In this document: piece by piece, positions 51,635 through 60,507 of the stretch | Layout: the number at the start of each line of letters is the position of its first letter | How positions within the stretch are numbered: the stretch's first letter is position 1 | From: CAZIUL01 sp964542475 | Lineage (GTDB): Bacteria > Planctomycetota > B15-G4 > CAYZWU01 | Length of the DNA stretch: 64,000 nucleotides | Assembly (NCBI GenBank): GCA_964542475.1 | Contig: CAZIUL010000018.1 | Span: 1-64,000, forward strand | Reading direction: 5' to 3' | Notes under the pieces: generated by a model | The model's database searches: none | The model's input: only the letters and a program-made list of their open reading frames with translations | What the model was told of the DNA's origin: nothing | Position numbers and translations under genes: made by a program

Positions 51635-54037
51635 ATGGAATTCAGCATCGACTATCAAGCGATCACGCAGCTTTTAACAAAGGCTTCCGAGGAAGGCAGG
51701 GGCTTTCTATACGAGTACGAGGTCTACGAGCTGCTGAAGAGCTCGGGATCGGAAACCCCGCCGCGGGTACAGCTCCTCATGCAAGGATCGCGGCCCTCGG
51801 ACGAAGAAATAATGGCCATGCCGGGGGACAAGGTGGTCTTGAAGATCGTCTCGCCCTTCATAGTTCACAAAACCGAGGTAGGCGGGGTCAAGGTCGTTCA
51901 AAAAACCCCGTCACAGGTCCGATCCGCATGGCGGAGAATGCTGTACGAAATCCCGGAAAACTACGCGGCCTGGATCGAAAGGTACATGTCCGGAGCGCCC
52001 GGCGCATACCAGGGGCTGAGGGGCGATGCCCTTCAAAAAGCAATCGCCCGAGACATCAAGGGGGTGGCCATGTGCCAGTTCATGCCCCCTGATTCGCCGG
52101 GATTCGGAAACGAGCTGATCGTGGGGATCCGGCTGAGCCGGGAGTTCGGCATGGTGATCAGCGCGGGCCTCGGGGGCACGGACACGGAGCTCTACGCCGC
52201 GCGCTTCAAAAAGGGCCAGGCCGTGGTCGCGGCATCGACAGAGCTCTGCGACGGCGAGACCTTTTTCGAGCTTTACCGGAACACGATCTCCTACAAGAAG
52301 CTGGCCGGGCTGACCAGGGGCCAGAAAAGGGTGGTCACGGATGAACAGCTTCTGGAGTGCTTTTCATCGTTCATCGAAATGGCCAACCGCTACTCGCCAT
52401 TGAACCCGGACACGCCCTTTGTGATCGATGAGCTCGAGATAAACCCGTTCGCGTTCACCGACTACCTCATGGTTCCGCTGGACGGCCTGTGCAAGTTTTC
52501 AAAGAGAGGCGAGCAGCGCGCGCCGCGCCCCATCGACAAGATAGACAAGCTGCTTCACCCGTCGTCGATCGGCGTGATCGGCGTTTCCTCAAAGGGAATG
52601 AACGCCGGAAGGATCATCTTGAACAACGTGCTGACCAACGGATTCGATCCGGACAAGGTCAGGGTGATCCGTCCAGGCACGGATGAGATAGACGGGGTCA
52701 GGTGCATTCCGGACCTGGACTCGCTCGAAGAGCCGCTGGGCCTGCTCGTGCTCGCGGTCGACGCAAGCCAGGTGCCGGACCTCGTGGAAAAGATCATCGA
52801 TAAAGGGGCGGCTGAAAGCGTGCTTCTCATCCCCGGGGGGCTGGGCGAAAAAAAGGGAAGCGAGGAGCGGGGCGAGGGGCTGAAGAACATGATAAACGAG
52901 GCGCACAAAAAACCCGGGGGCGGGCCTGTTTTCCTGGGCGGCAACAGCCTCGGCATCCTGTCCCATCCGGGCCGGTACGACACCCTGTTCATTCCCGAGG
53001 AAAAACTGCCGAAGCACCGGGGAGAGCACGCGCGCAAAAGCGCGTTTATCAGCCAGAGCGGGGCATACATGATCACACGGATGAGCAAGCTCACCTTTCT
53101 CGACCCGGCGTACGCGCTGTCCATAGGAAACCAGATGGACCTCACGGCCGGCGACCTGCTGAGGTTCATCCGTGAGATCCCTGAGATCGAGATCATCGCG
53201 GTGTACATGGAAGGGTTCGCCGACCTGGACGGGCTGGAGTTCGCGCAAGCCGTGCGCGAAACGGTTCTGATGGGGAAGAACGTCCTTTTCTACAAGGCGG
53301 GGCGCACCCCGGAGGGCAAGAGCGCCACATCCGGTCATACGGCGTCCCTGGCAGGAAACTACATGGTGTGCGAGTCATGCATCCGCCTGGCAGGCGCAAT
53401 GGTGGCCCGGACCTTCACCGAGTTCGAGGAGCTGTTCAGGCTGGCAAACGTGTTCCACGACAAGAAGATCAACGGAAACAGGATCGCGGCCGTGAGCAAC
53501 GCGGGCTACGAATCGGTCGGCATGGCGGACAACATCCTCGGCGAGGACTTCGCGCTCGACATGGCCGCGTTCGGCACATCTACCGTGAAGACTCTGGAAA
53601 AGGTCTTGAAGGAGGGAAAGCTCGACACGCTCGTGGATGTGAAGAACCCGATGGACATCAACCCGATGGCCACGGACGCGGTGCACGAAGCCGTTATAAG
53701 GGCTCTCCTGAAGGACGAGAACGTGAATGCCGTGGTCGCGGCCATCGTTCCGTTGTCCCCGGTCATGCAGACCCTGCCGCAGGGGATCCTGCCCAACGAA
53801 TCGGTAACAAGCGATACAAGCATCGCAATGCGCCTGCCCGCGCTTGCAAAAGAGTTCGACAAACCTGTCGTTGCCGTGGTTGACAGCGGGAACCTCTATG
53901 ACACGCTAGCGGGCACGCTCGAGCAAGGCGGGCTCCCGGTCTTCAGGTCATCGGACCGCGCCGTCTGGACCCTTGGAAAGTACATCGAGGGCAGGCTGCA
54001 CGGAGAGCAAATCCGGGCGGGAAAAGAACCCTGCTGA
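51635..54037 (+). CDS. ADP-forming acyl-CoA synthetase (acetate--CoA ligase family)
   Basis: The 800-residue protein starts at ATG 51635 (AAAGGA 5 bp upstream). It has an N-terminal ATP-grasp (beta) part (about 1-230: VLKIVSPFIVHKTEVGGVKV) and a C-terminal CoA-binding/ligase (alpha) part (about 290-790) with IGVIGVSSKGMNAG, SQSGAYMITR and the phosphohistidine site GHTASLAGN. The order beta-alpha is reversed from the commonest fusion but seen in bacteria and archaea. It makes ATP from acyl-CoA plus ADP and phosphate, and could use the CoA ester produced by the 1142 operon. No neighbour supports a specific substrate. Confidence 0.9.
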   Translation: MEFSIDYQAITQLLTKASEEGRGFLYEYEVYELLKSSGSETPPRVQLLMQGSRPSDEEIMAMPGDKVVLKIVSPFIVHKTEVGGVKVVQKTPSQVRSAWRRMLYEIPENYAAWIERYMSGAPGAYQGLRGDALQKAIARDIKGVAMCQFMPPDSPGFGNELIVGIRLSREFGMVISAGLGGTDTELYAARFKKGQAVVAASTELCDGETFFELYRNTISYKKLAGLTRGQKRVVTDEQLLECFSSFIEMANRYSPLNPDTPFVIDELEINPFAFTDYLMVPLDGLCKFSKRGEQRAPRPIDKIDKLLHPSSIGVIGVSSKGMNAGRIILNNVLTNGFDPDKVRVIRPGTDEIDGVRCIPDLDSLEEPLGLLVLAVDASQVPDLVEKIIDKGAAESVLLIPGGLGEKKGSEERGEGLKNMINEAHKKPGGGPVFLGGNSLGILSHPGRYDTLFIPEEKLPKHRGEHARKSAFISQSGAYMITRMSKLTFLDPAYALSIGNQMDLTAGDLLRFIREIPEIEIIAVYMEGFADLDGLEFAQAVRETVLMGKNVLFYKAGRTPEGKSATSGHTASLAGNYMVCESCIRLAGAMVARTFTEFEELFRLANVFHDKKINGNRIAAVSNAGYESVGMADNILGEDFALDMAAFGTSTVKTLEKVLKEGKLDTLVDVKNPMDINPMATDAVHEAVIRALLKDENVNAVVAAIVPLSPVMQTLPQGILPNESVTSDTSIAMRLPALAKEFDKPVVAVVDSGNLYDTLAGTLEQGGLPVFRSSDRAVWTLGKYIEGRLHGEQIRAGKEPC

Positions 54038-54210
54038 GAAAGTGATCGGTGTTCCCGTGAAGAAGCAAAGCCCTCATGCTTGCCTTCCGGATCGGGATCG
54101 CTATCGAAAACAGAGCAAAAGGCATTTCGATACCGCATGCAATAGAAATTGAGACCGCTTGTTTCACTTGAGTTGAATGACAAAAACCGGAATAAGAGGA
54201 GGTAGCAGTC

Positions 54211-54702
54211 ATGAAAAAACAGGATTTCATCGAACAGATGCGCAGCACGCAGGCCCCCTTGAAGGCGATGGTGGAGATGGTCCCCGACGACAAGCTCGAG
54301 TGGGCGCCTGCCGCGAACTTCATGAAAATCGGCCAGCTTCTGAAGCACCTGAGCGAAAACTGGTGTATCGTCAGGATGATGATCACCAACGAATGGCCTT
54401 TTTCAGGGCCGGAAGAGATGGCCGAATGCATGGTTCTCGAAAAGATGCCGGCCTGTTCCAAGAAGGAGGCGGCCGAGGCCATGGAGAACGACCTGAACGA
54501 TTCCATCGCATACCTCGAGAAAGAGATCAGCGAAGAGGATTTCTTCGGAAAAACCGTTGAAGCGCCGTGGGGGTTCAAGGGTGCGATCTGGAAGGCGCTG
54601 CTCATGGCAAAGGAGCACCAGGTAAACCACAAGATGCAGCTTCACCTCTACCTGAAACAGCTTGGGCTTCCCGTGGACACGAACACCCTTTACGCGATGT
54701 GA
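54211..54702 (+). CDS. DinB-family protein
   Basis: The 163-residue four-helix protein has the DinB/DUF664-like pattern: a first His in IGQLLKHLSEN (near 46) and the later AKEHQVNHKMQLHLYLKQLG motif. These His residues form the metal site of thiol-S-transferase-like DinB proteins. GAGGAGG precedes ATG 54211. Target unknown. Confidence 0.85.
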   Translation: MKKQDFIEQMRSTQAPLKAMVEMVPDDKLEWAPAANFMKIGQLLKHLSENWCIVRMMITNEWPFSGPEEMAECMVLEKMPACSKKEAAEAMENDLNDSIAYLEKEISEEDFFGKTVEAPWGFKGAIWKALLMAKEHQVNHKMQLHLYLKQLGLPVDTNTLYAM

Positions 54703-54725
54703 TTTCCTTATGAGCCCGATGCGGA

Positions 54726-57524
54726 TCATGAAGCCCCTTGGCTTTGTCCCGCCTTTTGTTCCGGCGCCGACGGAGCGGCGCCCTCCATTGTTGGACAGGG
54801 ATTGGGAGCGGTGCGGGTGTCCTGCGGGCCCGGCTTGCGTATCGCTTTTCGCGTTGCCTTTTTCAGGTATTCGTACATCAAGGCGCTGGTCTTTTCCGGA
54901 ATAAAGGGGTGCAAATCAAGGGCCCGCAGCATTGTCTCTGCAGCCTCGGCGTTCTTGTCCTGCTTTATCAGGGAAAATGCGAGGTTGAGGTACGCTCTCG
55001 GGTTGGGCACCGGTTTCAGGGTCACGCTTTTTTCGAAGCAGGACTGGGCCTCTTGATGGTTGGAAAGCTTCTGGTACGCCGAGCCCAGGATGAACCATAT
55101 CAAGGGATCGTCCGGCCTCTTCTGCGACAGCTTGGATGCAAGCTCCATTCCCTCCATGTTTCCTCTTCTGCAGGCCGTATGAGCTTCCAGCCTGAAACGG
55201 TCGTACAGAATTTCTTGCCCGGCTGCTTTCGCCTTCTGTTCGAGGCGAGCCCCTCCTTCCGGGGTACACGCGTTTTCAACGATCTCCCTGTAAAAGGATA
55301 AAACGTTTCTCGATGTTTCATCCCACGACGCGCATCCGTCCGGGGGCACGGGATCAACGATGCCCGCACGATCGCCGAGCGCTGCCATCACAGCCTCTTT
55401 TATGGAATCAGGGCTCGCCGGATCACAAAGGTAAACGTTTTTACACGGATTGGCTGCTGCTGCAGCAGCCTGCCCGACCACCACCCTGCAACCCAGGGCG
55501 CACGCTTCCATGGTCTCCGCCCCTAACAGGCCGTCCCACCCGACATTGACATGAACCCCTGCCGCGAGGTACGCTGAAAACAGCATCTCCTTCTTTATTC
55601 TTCCCGTGAACACTGTCTCGCCTTTTCTTTTGAACTCTTTGCAGAGCTCCTCGTACTGCTGAACATTTGCTCCCGAATCAGCGAACACTACCGGAACATC
55701 CTCGTGCATGAGCGCGAGCATGAGCATGAGCTGATTGTTTCCCGGTGTGATCCGGCCCGTGCAGAGCACGAATCGCTCGACCTTGAATTTCGACACAAAG
55801 AGCTCGGGAGAAACCCTCGACAGGTTGTCAGGCAGGTCGATCCCCCGGCCGACCGAATGCGTTCGCGCCCCTCCAGGAAGGAGCTTTTTCATCGCCATAC
55901 ACTCCTCCTTGTCGCTGAAGAAAACCGCGTCAGCGTTTTTGAAGATGTAGCCTGTGCCCAGCGGTGTGTCCTGAACCGGATTGTCTCGCATTTCATCCAG
56001 ATGCTCTACAAGAGCCGCCTCGTCCCCTGAACAGCAAAACCCCTTCAAAACGGAGCACATCTTCATGGACTCGACATCCGTTCTACAGGAAGGCCGGAAA
56101 TGGGGCGTGACCGTGTACGGCTTCTTGTGGAGCGCCGCGTTGACCGCAAACGCCTCATCCAGGCACATGATGTGAACCAGGTCGTAAGGGTCAAGATCAG
56201 CGCCCGGATTGCATGTAATATCCACCTTGACGCCGAGACGTTCCAATCCCTTCTTCAGCCCGTACACATCGTTGGTGTCCCGCTGGTGCAGGTCGACCAA
56301 GTCGGGCCGTGTACAAAAAAGAACCCTTTCGGGCTTTGCTTTTGCTTTCGCCTTTACCGTCCCGCCCGAGGGTTTGCCGCGGGCCCCGGCGCGCCGAGAA
56401 GGGCGCAACGAATACACGCCTCTCCCGATCTTTCGCCTGTCCAGGGCCTGCACCCGCGCCGCAATCCTGGCTGCCGCGTGATGCGTGGTGAAACGGTTCA
56501 GAATGTGCTCCCTGGCGGCCCTGCCCTTTTCTCTTGCCTCCGCACGGTTCTCGAAAACATGCCGCATCTGTGCGCGCGTGTGCTCGACCGAAGGATCGGC
56601 CCAGCAGTGCCCCTTGTAAAACGGGCTGTCCACAACCTGTTCCCAACCCACCGGCACCAGCCCGTTGATGTCGATCATGTACGAGTTTTCATCGTTCATG
56701 AACTCGGTGTGGCCGCTCCACCGCGTCGCGATCACCGGCACCTGCATGAGCATCGACTCGGTGAACGGGATACCCCAGCCTTCACCGCGGGTGGGCATGA
56801 CATACGCGTCCGCAGCCATGTAGAGCGCCGGCATCTGCTCCGATGGAATCATCCGGTCGATGAACTCGATATCAGGGATCTTTTCAGGGTCGTACCCGAG
56901 CTCGTGTATGTAATCGATCAACTGATCGATGACCGGCCTTTTCTCGCGGCTGACCACGCCGCCGCCCTGGTAGGTTCTCAATATCAGCCTTACGTCCTCA
57001 GCACCTGAAAACTCTTCCAGGTACGCTTTAATCAGGACATCCCATCCTTTCCGGTGTGTCCACTCGAAGATGGAAAGGAAGCTGAACCCTTTTCTTTTTT
57101 CGCTGATATCAAGCGGGCGCGTTTCCGAGGGGCGGTACTGTTTCGGATCGAAGCCGTGCGGGATGACATGCAGCTTTTCCCTTCTCACGCCGGCCCGGTA
57201 AAAGGTCTCCACATTGAACCGCGAGGGCACCCAGATTTCGTCCATGTCGTTGCACGGCTCTATCCAGGCCTCGGGGATGCTGTCGGTTTCAAAAACCGTG
57301 TATCCGACGTATGCGGTCATACCCGGGTTCTGCCCGCGCATGGCGCGGTAGTAGTCGCTGCCGTCCGGTTCGGCGGGCAGGTGGTGGCAGACAAACACGC
57401 CTCCTGCCGGTGTAAAGGTCCGGCTCGCCAGCTTGTCGAGGGTCGCTCCGTCCACCGGTGACCACAGCCTGACATCCCGTTTCATCGAGTCCACAAAAGC
57501 GGTTATGGTGTGCGAATCAGGCAT
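54726..57524 (-). CDS. Tandem glycosyltransferase with TPR tail
   Basis: The protein has 932 residues from ATG 57524 (GGAGAG 5-6 bp upstream; 8-bp overlap with the radical SAM stop). Domain 1 (about 1-370) is GT4-like: FVCHHLPAEPDG, WVPSRFN, HVIPHGFDP, FLSIFEWTHRKGWDVLI and PTRGEGWGIPFTESML. A basic linker (near 390-410) leads to a second GT-B-like domain (about 410-770), with VLCTGRITPGNNQLMLM. The C terminus has TPR repeats (about 820-900) and ends in a tail (TMEGAAPSAPEQKA) that is translated hairpin repeat. The N-terminal strand of the first GT domain is missing and looks to be encoded at the end of the preceding gene. It probably builds a surface polysaccharide. Confidence 0.8.
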   Translation of the reverse strand: MPDSHTITAFVDSMKRDVRLWSPVDGATLDKLASRTFTPAGGVFVCHHLPAEPDGSDYYRAMRGQNPGMTAYVGYTVFETDSIPEAWIEPCNDMDEIWVPSRFNVETFYRAGVRREKLHVIPHGFDPKQYRPSETRPLDISEKRKGFSFLSIFEWTHRKGWDVLIKAYLEEFSGAEDVRLILRTYQGGGVVSREKRPVIDQLIDYIHELGYDPEKIPDIEFIDRMIPSEQMPALYMAADAYVMPTRGEGWGIPFTESMLMQVPVIATRWSGHTEFMNDENSYMIDINGLVPVGWEQVVDSPFYKGHCWADPSVEHTRAQMRHVFENRAEAREKGRAAREHILNRFTTHHAAARIAARVQALDRRKIGRGVYSLRPSRRAGARGKPSGGTVKAKAKAKPERVLFCTRPDLVDLHQRDTNDVYGLKKGLERLGVKVDITCNPGADLDPYDLVHIMCLDEAFAVNAALHKKPYTVTPHFRPSCRTDVESMKMCSVLKGFCCSGDEAALVEHLDEMRDNPVQDTPLGTGYIFKNADAVFFSDKEECMAMKKLLPGGARTHSVGRGIDLPDNLSRVSPELFVSKFKVERFVLCTGRITPGNNQLMLMLALMHEDVPVVFADSGANVQQYEELCKEFKRKGETVFTGRIKKEMLFSAYLAAGVHVNVGWDGLLGAETMEACALGCRVVVGQAAAAAANPCKNVYLCDPASPDSIKEAVMAALGDRAGIVDPVPPDGCASWDETSRNVLSFYREIVENACTPEGGARLEQKAKAAGQEILYDRFRLEAHTACRRGNMEGMELASKLSQKRPDDPLIWFILGSAYQKLSNHQEAQSCFEKSVTLKPVPNPRAYLNLAFSLIKQDKNAEAAETMLRALDLHPFIPEKTSALMYEYLKKATRKAIRKPGPQDTRTAPNPCPTMEGAAPSAPEQKAGQSQGAS
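54758..54800. repeat. Hairpin repeat copy within the 3' end of the glycosyltransferase
   Basis: CGGCGCCGACGGAGCGGCGC and the following CCTCCATTGTT are the standard hairpin repeat. It lies inside the last 25 codons of the 54726-57524 gene and supplies its C-terminal residues. The array families at 24183 and 48107 contain the same box. Confidence 0.8.
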
Positions 57525-59148
57525 CTTGCTCTCCGTAGCCATCGTATTCGGTTTTGCAGTCCCCCAGGAGCGGTTGAGCGCAGACATGTGTGCCAAGGTC
57601 AGCCAGGCCGGTGATGTAGCCGCGCGCGGCGAACGCATAACCGCTCGGCCCGAAGGTGGGCGCCTTCCAGCAGACACGCGTGTTTTTCAGGTTTTCCCTG
57701 AGCCTTCGAAGGCCGGGGCAGTGCGTGTGGCTGCTCTCGTCCATGACCGTGTCGATCCCGTAAAACCGGTAGTCCGTGGAACAGATGGCCACGAGCCGCT
57801 CCTGTTCCTGCTCGATCTCGTCGATGTTGTCCAGGTAACGCTTCAGGATCTCGCAGCTTTCCGGGTTCTCGCATCGGGCGAGCCCCTTCCATGCGCCTGA
57901 AGCGTGCTTCTTTCTGAGAGCGATCCTTTCATCTTTGGAAACAACGACGTTCTTTCCATCGATGGGGAGGTTGAAGTTGCACTTCGCGCAAAGGCCCTGA
58001 AAACTGCATGCCGCGTGATCGGATAGCATCTTCTTGTGGAGGCTGCCGTACCAGATCTCCGCCAGGGCCTGATCGTTCGCGTTTCCGTAGTTCACCTCCC
58101 CGTCGAAGTCGTGCGGGCACAGGATCACATCCCCGTTCCACGCTATGTTCAGAACGTCTCTAACGTAATGGCAGGGAATTCTTGCGCCGCTCGCACCGTT
58201 GCCCGTTTTGTGCCGTGCGACTGTCTTATCCTCTATTTCGCCGCGCTGGTTGTCGTACTTGTACGCGAGCACAAGCTCTGCGCCCGTGTAAGCGAAAAGC
58301 CTCTTGAACTCATCGATCTCCTCCGCGTTGTCATCGAAAACGAGCATGTGGATGTTGACCTTCTCGTCAAGCTGCCCATCGCGCTGCAGCCTTAAAATGT
58401 TGTCCCTTGTCCTGTCAAAGGATATGCCGGTTATGCGCTCGTAGGTTTCCTTCTTTCCCGCGTTGAAGCTTATGTCCACCACGGAAAGGTCCGCGGGAAG
58501 TTCGGTTATCCGCTCGCCGTTCGTGATCAGGCAGGTTCTGATCCCCCGCTCGGAATAACGCTCAAGCGCATAATCAAAGTACTTCATCACGCCCGGTATC
58601 ATGTAAACCTCGCCCACGCCGTACAGGTGAACCATTTCCAGGTAGAGGCTGCCCAGGCTTTCATCCACGATCTTCCTGAAGAGATCGAAATCCATTACCC
58701 CCTGCTCTCTCTTCATGCTGCTGTGCAGGCAGGTTGTGCACCTGCCGTTGCAGCGGTTCGTCAGCTCGATGAAAAGCTGGATCCGGGGCACAGAGGAGAC
58801 AACCGATCTCCTTTTTATTTCCTCGATCCCGGCCTCGTCAAAGTGGGGCTTGATCCCGTAAAACCGCGCGGGCTCCGTGTGAAGGGAGTCGAGCATTTTG
58901 AGGGCCTCTCTGTTTTCCGGATCGACCCTTAGTATATCGAGAAGGCACTCTTCCGACTCCTTCCAGAGCTCTCTCTCTGAAAACTCCCCGGAGAGCTTTA
59001 TCATGTGAGATGTCGATTCCGGGGGCATCCCGTACACGAGTGCCTTTTTGAAGCTGTTCATCGCGGCGTGGAGATCACCATCCGCATAGCTTTCCAGGGC
59101 TCGATTGAAATGCGTTTCGGGATCCCTTTCATTTCTTGTTTGAGTCAT
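57517..59148 (-). CDS. Radical SAM/SPASM protein with a stray glycosyltransferase N-terminal segment
   Basis: The protein has about 543 residues from ATG 59148 (ATG 59160 and TTG 59196 are alternatives; no strong ribosome site decides). It has an N-terminal TPR-like region (1-90), a radical SAM cluster C133-x3-C137-x2-C140 (NRCNGRCTTCLHS), and SPASM-type cysteines later (IPCHYV, VILCPHD, CSFQGLCAKCNF). After about residue 490 the sequence changes to VCWKAPTFGPSGYAFAARGY and LADLG, the usual first strand and loop of GT-B glycosyltransferases. It ends after GDCKTEYDGYGEQDA, with the next gene starting 8 bp upstream of its stop. It may be one polypeptide split by a frameshift. Radical SAM role: sugar or peptide modification, unknown. 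Confidence 0.82.
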   Translation of the reverse strand: MTQTRNERDPETHFNRALESYADGDLHAAMNSFKKALVYGMPPESTSHMIKLSGEFSERELWKESEECLLDILRVDPENREALKMLDSLHTEPARFYGIKPHFDEAGIEEIKRRSVVSSVPRIQLFIELTNRCNGRCTTCLHSSMKREQGVMDFDLFRKIVDESLGSLYLEMVHLYGVGEVYMIPGVMKYFDYALERYSERGIRTCLITNGERITELPADLSVVDISFNAGKKETYERITGISFDRTRDNILRLQRDGQLDEKVNIHMLVFDDNAEEIDEFKRLFAYTGAELVLAYKYDNQRGEIEDKTVARHKTGNGASGARIPCHYVRDVLNIAWNGDVILCPHDFDGEVNYGNANDQALAEIWYGSLHKKMLSDHAACSFQGLCAKCNFNLPIDGKNVVVSKDERIALRKKHASGAWKGLARCENPESCEILKRYLDNIDEIEQEQERLVAICSTDYRFYGIDTVMDESSHTHCPGLRRLRENLKNTRVCWKAPTFGPSGYAFAARGYITGLADLGTHVCAQPLLGDCKTEYDGYGEQDA

Positions 59149-59307
59149 TGCGTTCAGCATTCCCGGTTCGGGTTTTTGTGAATAAATGGTCAGCAAAGCT
59201 TAGTTGCTTATCGGCAGGGGATGGGAGCGGTCGTGAATAAAATAGGCTGGGGGTTGGAAGCTGGAAAACAGGATCCGGCTTGGAGGACTCTCCTGTGCGG
59301 CCCCTTT

Positions 59308-60372
59308 TTACACATTCACGGAGGTTTCCGCCTCCTGATAGAGGCTCAGCGTCTTTTCCATTGTTTTTTTGATGGGGAAGTTTTCCTGAACGTAATTGAA
59401 GCCGTTCAAACCGATCGTTTTTGCATACTCACGGTCATCCAGGAATGCCTGGATCTTGTCCGCAAAGAGGGATACGTCCTTTTTGGGCACTATCAGGCCT
59501 GTTTCCTTGTCGTTGATCAAAGAAAAAACCCCGCCGGCCGCAGAGGCAACAACCGGGACCGCTGATGCCATAGCCTTGAGAACAAAGATGCTGAACCCTT
59601 CGGAAAGGGCGGGAGACACGAAGATGTCTATCGGCCTGATAAGGGTGTTGAGGTCCGGGCATGCGGAGTTTATTGTAACATGACTGCATATTTCCAGGCC
59701 GCGGATTAGCTTGCGCAGCCTTGCCTCCTCGGGACCCGTGCCAAGGATCAGGAAATGCGCCCGTACATTCCGCGAAATCAGCTCCCGGGCGGCGTGAATG
59801 AAGTACTTGATGCCCAAGTCCTTGACAAGGCGGCTCGCGGTACCGACCACCGGGACAAGCCCAGCACCGTTTTTCTCGGGCGGTTTGAGCTCGGAAGAAA
59901 CACCGTTTTCGACTATTCGCACCAGCTCCCGCGGAAGGCGGCCCTTGTTGACCGCTGATTGCCTTGAGGGCTGGCTGATGGCTATCGCGACGCGGAGCTG
60001 CTTGCGCTGGTGCCTCAGAACATTCCTTACAGGGCTTTGTATCGTAAGTATGTACGGGCATGATAGCCTTCCCGCGACAAACCCTCCCACACCTGCAAGA
60101 TCATGGTGGGTAACATGGATCAGCTCGGGGTTGAACGACTTGACCGATGAGGCGGCCCGGTTAAGAAACAGAACGTCCTGAAACAGATTGCCCGTGATGT
60201 TGACCAAGGCGTACGGGATCTTCTCCTCCAGAAGCGTTTCAACGAAAGGTCCTTCAGCGGCAACAACCGCCACATTGTATCCTCTCAGCTTCAGCTCCCT
60301 TGCCAGGGTCAGTGTATAGACAGTCGAACCCCTCAGCTCCAGCCTGGGTGCCATCAGGACGACCCGTTTCAT
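59308..60372 (-). CDS. GT4-family glycosyltransferase
   Basis: The 354-residue GT-B enzyme has an N-terminal ELRGSTVYTLTLARELKLRG loop, a central HVTHHDLAG, and the C-terminal donor-binding part with TASRLVKDLG, FLILGTGPEEARL and the E-x7-E-like SPALSEGFSIFVLKAMASA. No membrane segment. It likely transfers a sugar from a nucleotide donor to a glycan or lipid. GGAGG lies 6 bp before ATG 60372. It is the first gene of the minus-strand GT group (111 bp to the radical SAM gene) and is divergent from the sulfatase-fold gene at 60508. Confidence 0.9.
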   Translation of the reverse strand: MKRVVLMAPRLELRGSTVYTLTLARELKLRGYNVAVVAAEGPFVETLLEEKIPYALVNITGNLFQDVLFLNRAASSVKSFNPELIHVTHHDLAGVGGFVAGRLSCPYILTIQSPVRNVLRHQRKQLRVAIAISQPSRQSAVNKGRLPRELVRIVENGVSSELKPPEKNGAGLVPVVGTASRLVKDLGIKYFIHAARELISRNVRAHFLILGTGPEEARLRKLIRGLEICSHVTINSACPDLNTLIRPIDIFVSPALSEGFSIFVLKAMASAVPVVASAAGGVFSLINDKETGLIVPKKDVSLFADKIQAFLDDREYAKTIGLNGFNYVQENFPIKKTMEKTLSLYQEAETSVNV

Positions 60373-60395
60373 TCGTACCTCCCGGCGAAAAAGCC

Positions 60396-60407
60396 CCGAG
60401 CGCTCGG
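60396..60407. promoter_or_regulatory. 12-bp perfect palindrome in a divergent promoter region
   Basis: CCGAGCGCTCGG lies in the 135-bp spacer between the divergent genes at 59308-60372 and 60508-63015. A perfect palindrome here could be a regulator-binding site for both. No regulator gene is in the window. Confidence 0.3.
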
Positions 60408-60507
60408 TAACATTCCATATCGTGCCTGATCATAACTGGTTCGGACTCCGCAATCCAATCAATAGCCGGGCCTTCCTTTTCCTTGAAACCGCGTTTATCA
60501 TTCGGGC

